Shown here piece by piece: positions 5,468 through 5,840 of a stretch of DNA of 5,840 bases (position 1 is the first letter of the stretch; each line of letters opens with the position of its first letter). The notes beneath the pieces were generated by a model. It ran no database searches. It saw nothing but the letters and a program-made list of their open reading frames with translations, and was not told the origin of the DNA. The translations under genes were made by a program, and so were the position numbers. Source of the stretch: an uncultured Actinomycetes bacterium (GTDB lineage: Bacteria; Actinomycetota; Thermoleophilia; Gaiellales; F1-60-MAGs149); NCBI GenBank assembly GCA_903847495.1, contig CAINDT010000242.1, positions 1-5,840 of the forward strand, read 5' to 3'.

Positions 5468-5840
5468 CTAGCTCATGTTGTGCTGGAGATTGTGCGGCAG
5501 TGTCACAGGGGTGCCGCGGAAACAGCCGATCGAGTAGGGGTACTCGTTGTTGAGCACGTAGTGGTAGATCTTCTGCAGCTTGCCCTCCCACATGACCTCG
5601 CTGGTCATGCCGTGGCACTCATCGAGCTGCTTGTTCGTGATCCACTTGCCGTTGGCATCACGTGGTCCGTAGATGCCGAACCCGTCCCAGGCATAGCCGT
5701 ACAGTGGCGAGGCCTTGCTGCCGGGCTCACTCTTCTGGGTAAGGCACTTCCAGGAGAAGCCGTGGACGTGGTACTGGGTGTTCCACGGATGGCCGAAGCA
5801 GTTATCGGTGGGCAGTGCCGCGTTCGGATCGACCCACGAC
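5468..5840 (-). CDS. YHYH-domain protein, N-terminus beyond window
   Basis: The frame is open from the right edge (first full codon at 5839) to TAG at 5468-5470 and gives 123 visible residues. The blocks fit the YHYH family (PF14240): CFGHPWNTQYHVHGFSWKC, then GYAWDGFGIYGPRDANG, LDECHGM, and KIYHYVLNNEYPYSIGCFRG near the end. The eponymous motif is degenerate here: YHVHG at 23-27 of the visible part and YHYV at 92-95. Four cysteines (visible residues 14, 32, 75, 106) and the aromatic-rich composition suggest a disulfide-stabilised exported domain, although the signal region is outside the window. Family members are mostly secreted or lipid-anchored proteins without an assigned biochemical function. 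The gene is followed by a strong hairpin, so it ends its transcription unit. The family is fairly certain; the function is unknown. Confidence 0.8.
   Translation of the reverse strand, partial: SWVDPNAALPTDNCFGHPWNTQYHVHGFSWKCLTQKSEPGSKASPLYGYAWDGFGIYGPRDANGKWITNKQLDECHGMTSEVMWEGKLQKIYHYVLNNEYPYSIGCFRGTPVTLPHNLQHNMS

Noticed and set aside
4300..5470. SHOCT, HD and YHYH genes as a single defence-like operon
   Set aside because: Each gene has its own ribosome binding site or promoter-like box, and hairpins separate them. Spacings of about 100 bp and the family identities give no support for a defence system.
5358..5618. N-terminal extension of the HD gene to an upstream start near 5618
   Set aside because: It would overlap the YHYH gene and read through the hairpin. 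ATG 5357 has a strong ribosome binding site and matches the conserved family N-terminus.

Overview
This is a GC-rich window with strong G/C bias at third codon positions, closely packed genes and TANNNT-type candidate -10 boxes. That suggests a high-GC bacterium, most likely an actinomycete-related lineage; no phylogenetic marker gene is present, so the assignment is inference. I see no rRNA, tRNA, CRISPR array, insertion sequence or phage gene. The content looks like ordinary chromosomal metabolism and membrane genes. Six genes lie on the minus strand and one on the plus strand.

Layout. 1-1002 (-): an amidohydrolase-2 family metal-dependent hydrolase or decarboxylase, whose C-terminus runs off the left edge. 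1003-1068: its promoter, with a strong ribosome binding site and an imperfect inverted repeat at the expected -35 position. 1069-1752 (-) and 1739-2491 (-): an overlapping pair encoding a four-helix cytochrome b of the formate-dehydrogenase-gamma type and a membrane-anchored or exported molybdopterin oxidoreductase of the sulfite-oxidase fold. 2492-2583: a compact divergent promoter region with three spaced GCACAC-ended repeats. 2584-4266 (+): a complete SulP/SLC26 anion transporter with a STAS domain, possibly translated from a leaderless GTG. 4260-4293: a perfect 15-bp hairpin between convergent genes. 4306-4686 (-): a small two-helix PLDc_N/SHOCT membrane protein. 4788-5357 (-): an HD-domain protein of the COG4341-like group. 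5411-5461: a long imperfect hairpin. 5468-5840 (-): the C-terminal part of a YHYH-domain protein, open at the right edge.

How the genes fit together. The clearest functional unit is the molybdoenzyme plus cytochrome b. Electrons would pass between a Moco centre outside the membrane and the quinone pool through two b hemes. The divergently transcribed SulP transporter shares the promoter region with this pair and could move an oxyanion connected with the enzyme (sulfate or molybdate are conceivable), but the sequence does not prove the substrate. The other genes appear to be separate transcription units, each with its own ribosome binding site, a promoter-like box or a hairpin boundary. Nothing here is clearly a new system. 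The points most worth following up are the unusual enzyme/cytochrome pairing, its degenerate Tat-like signal, the repeats in the divergent promoter, and the HD protein's relation to HD-fold di-iron oxygenases.
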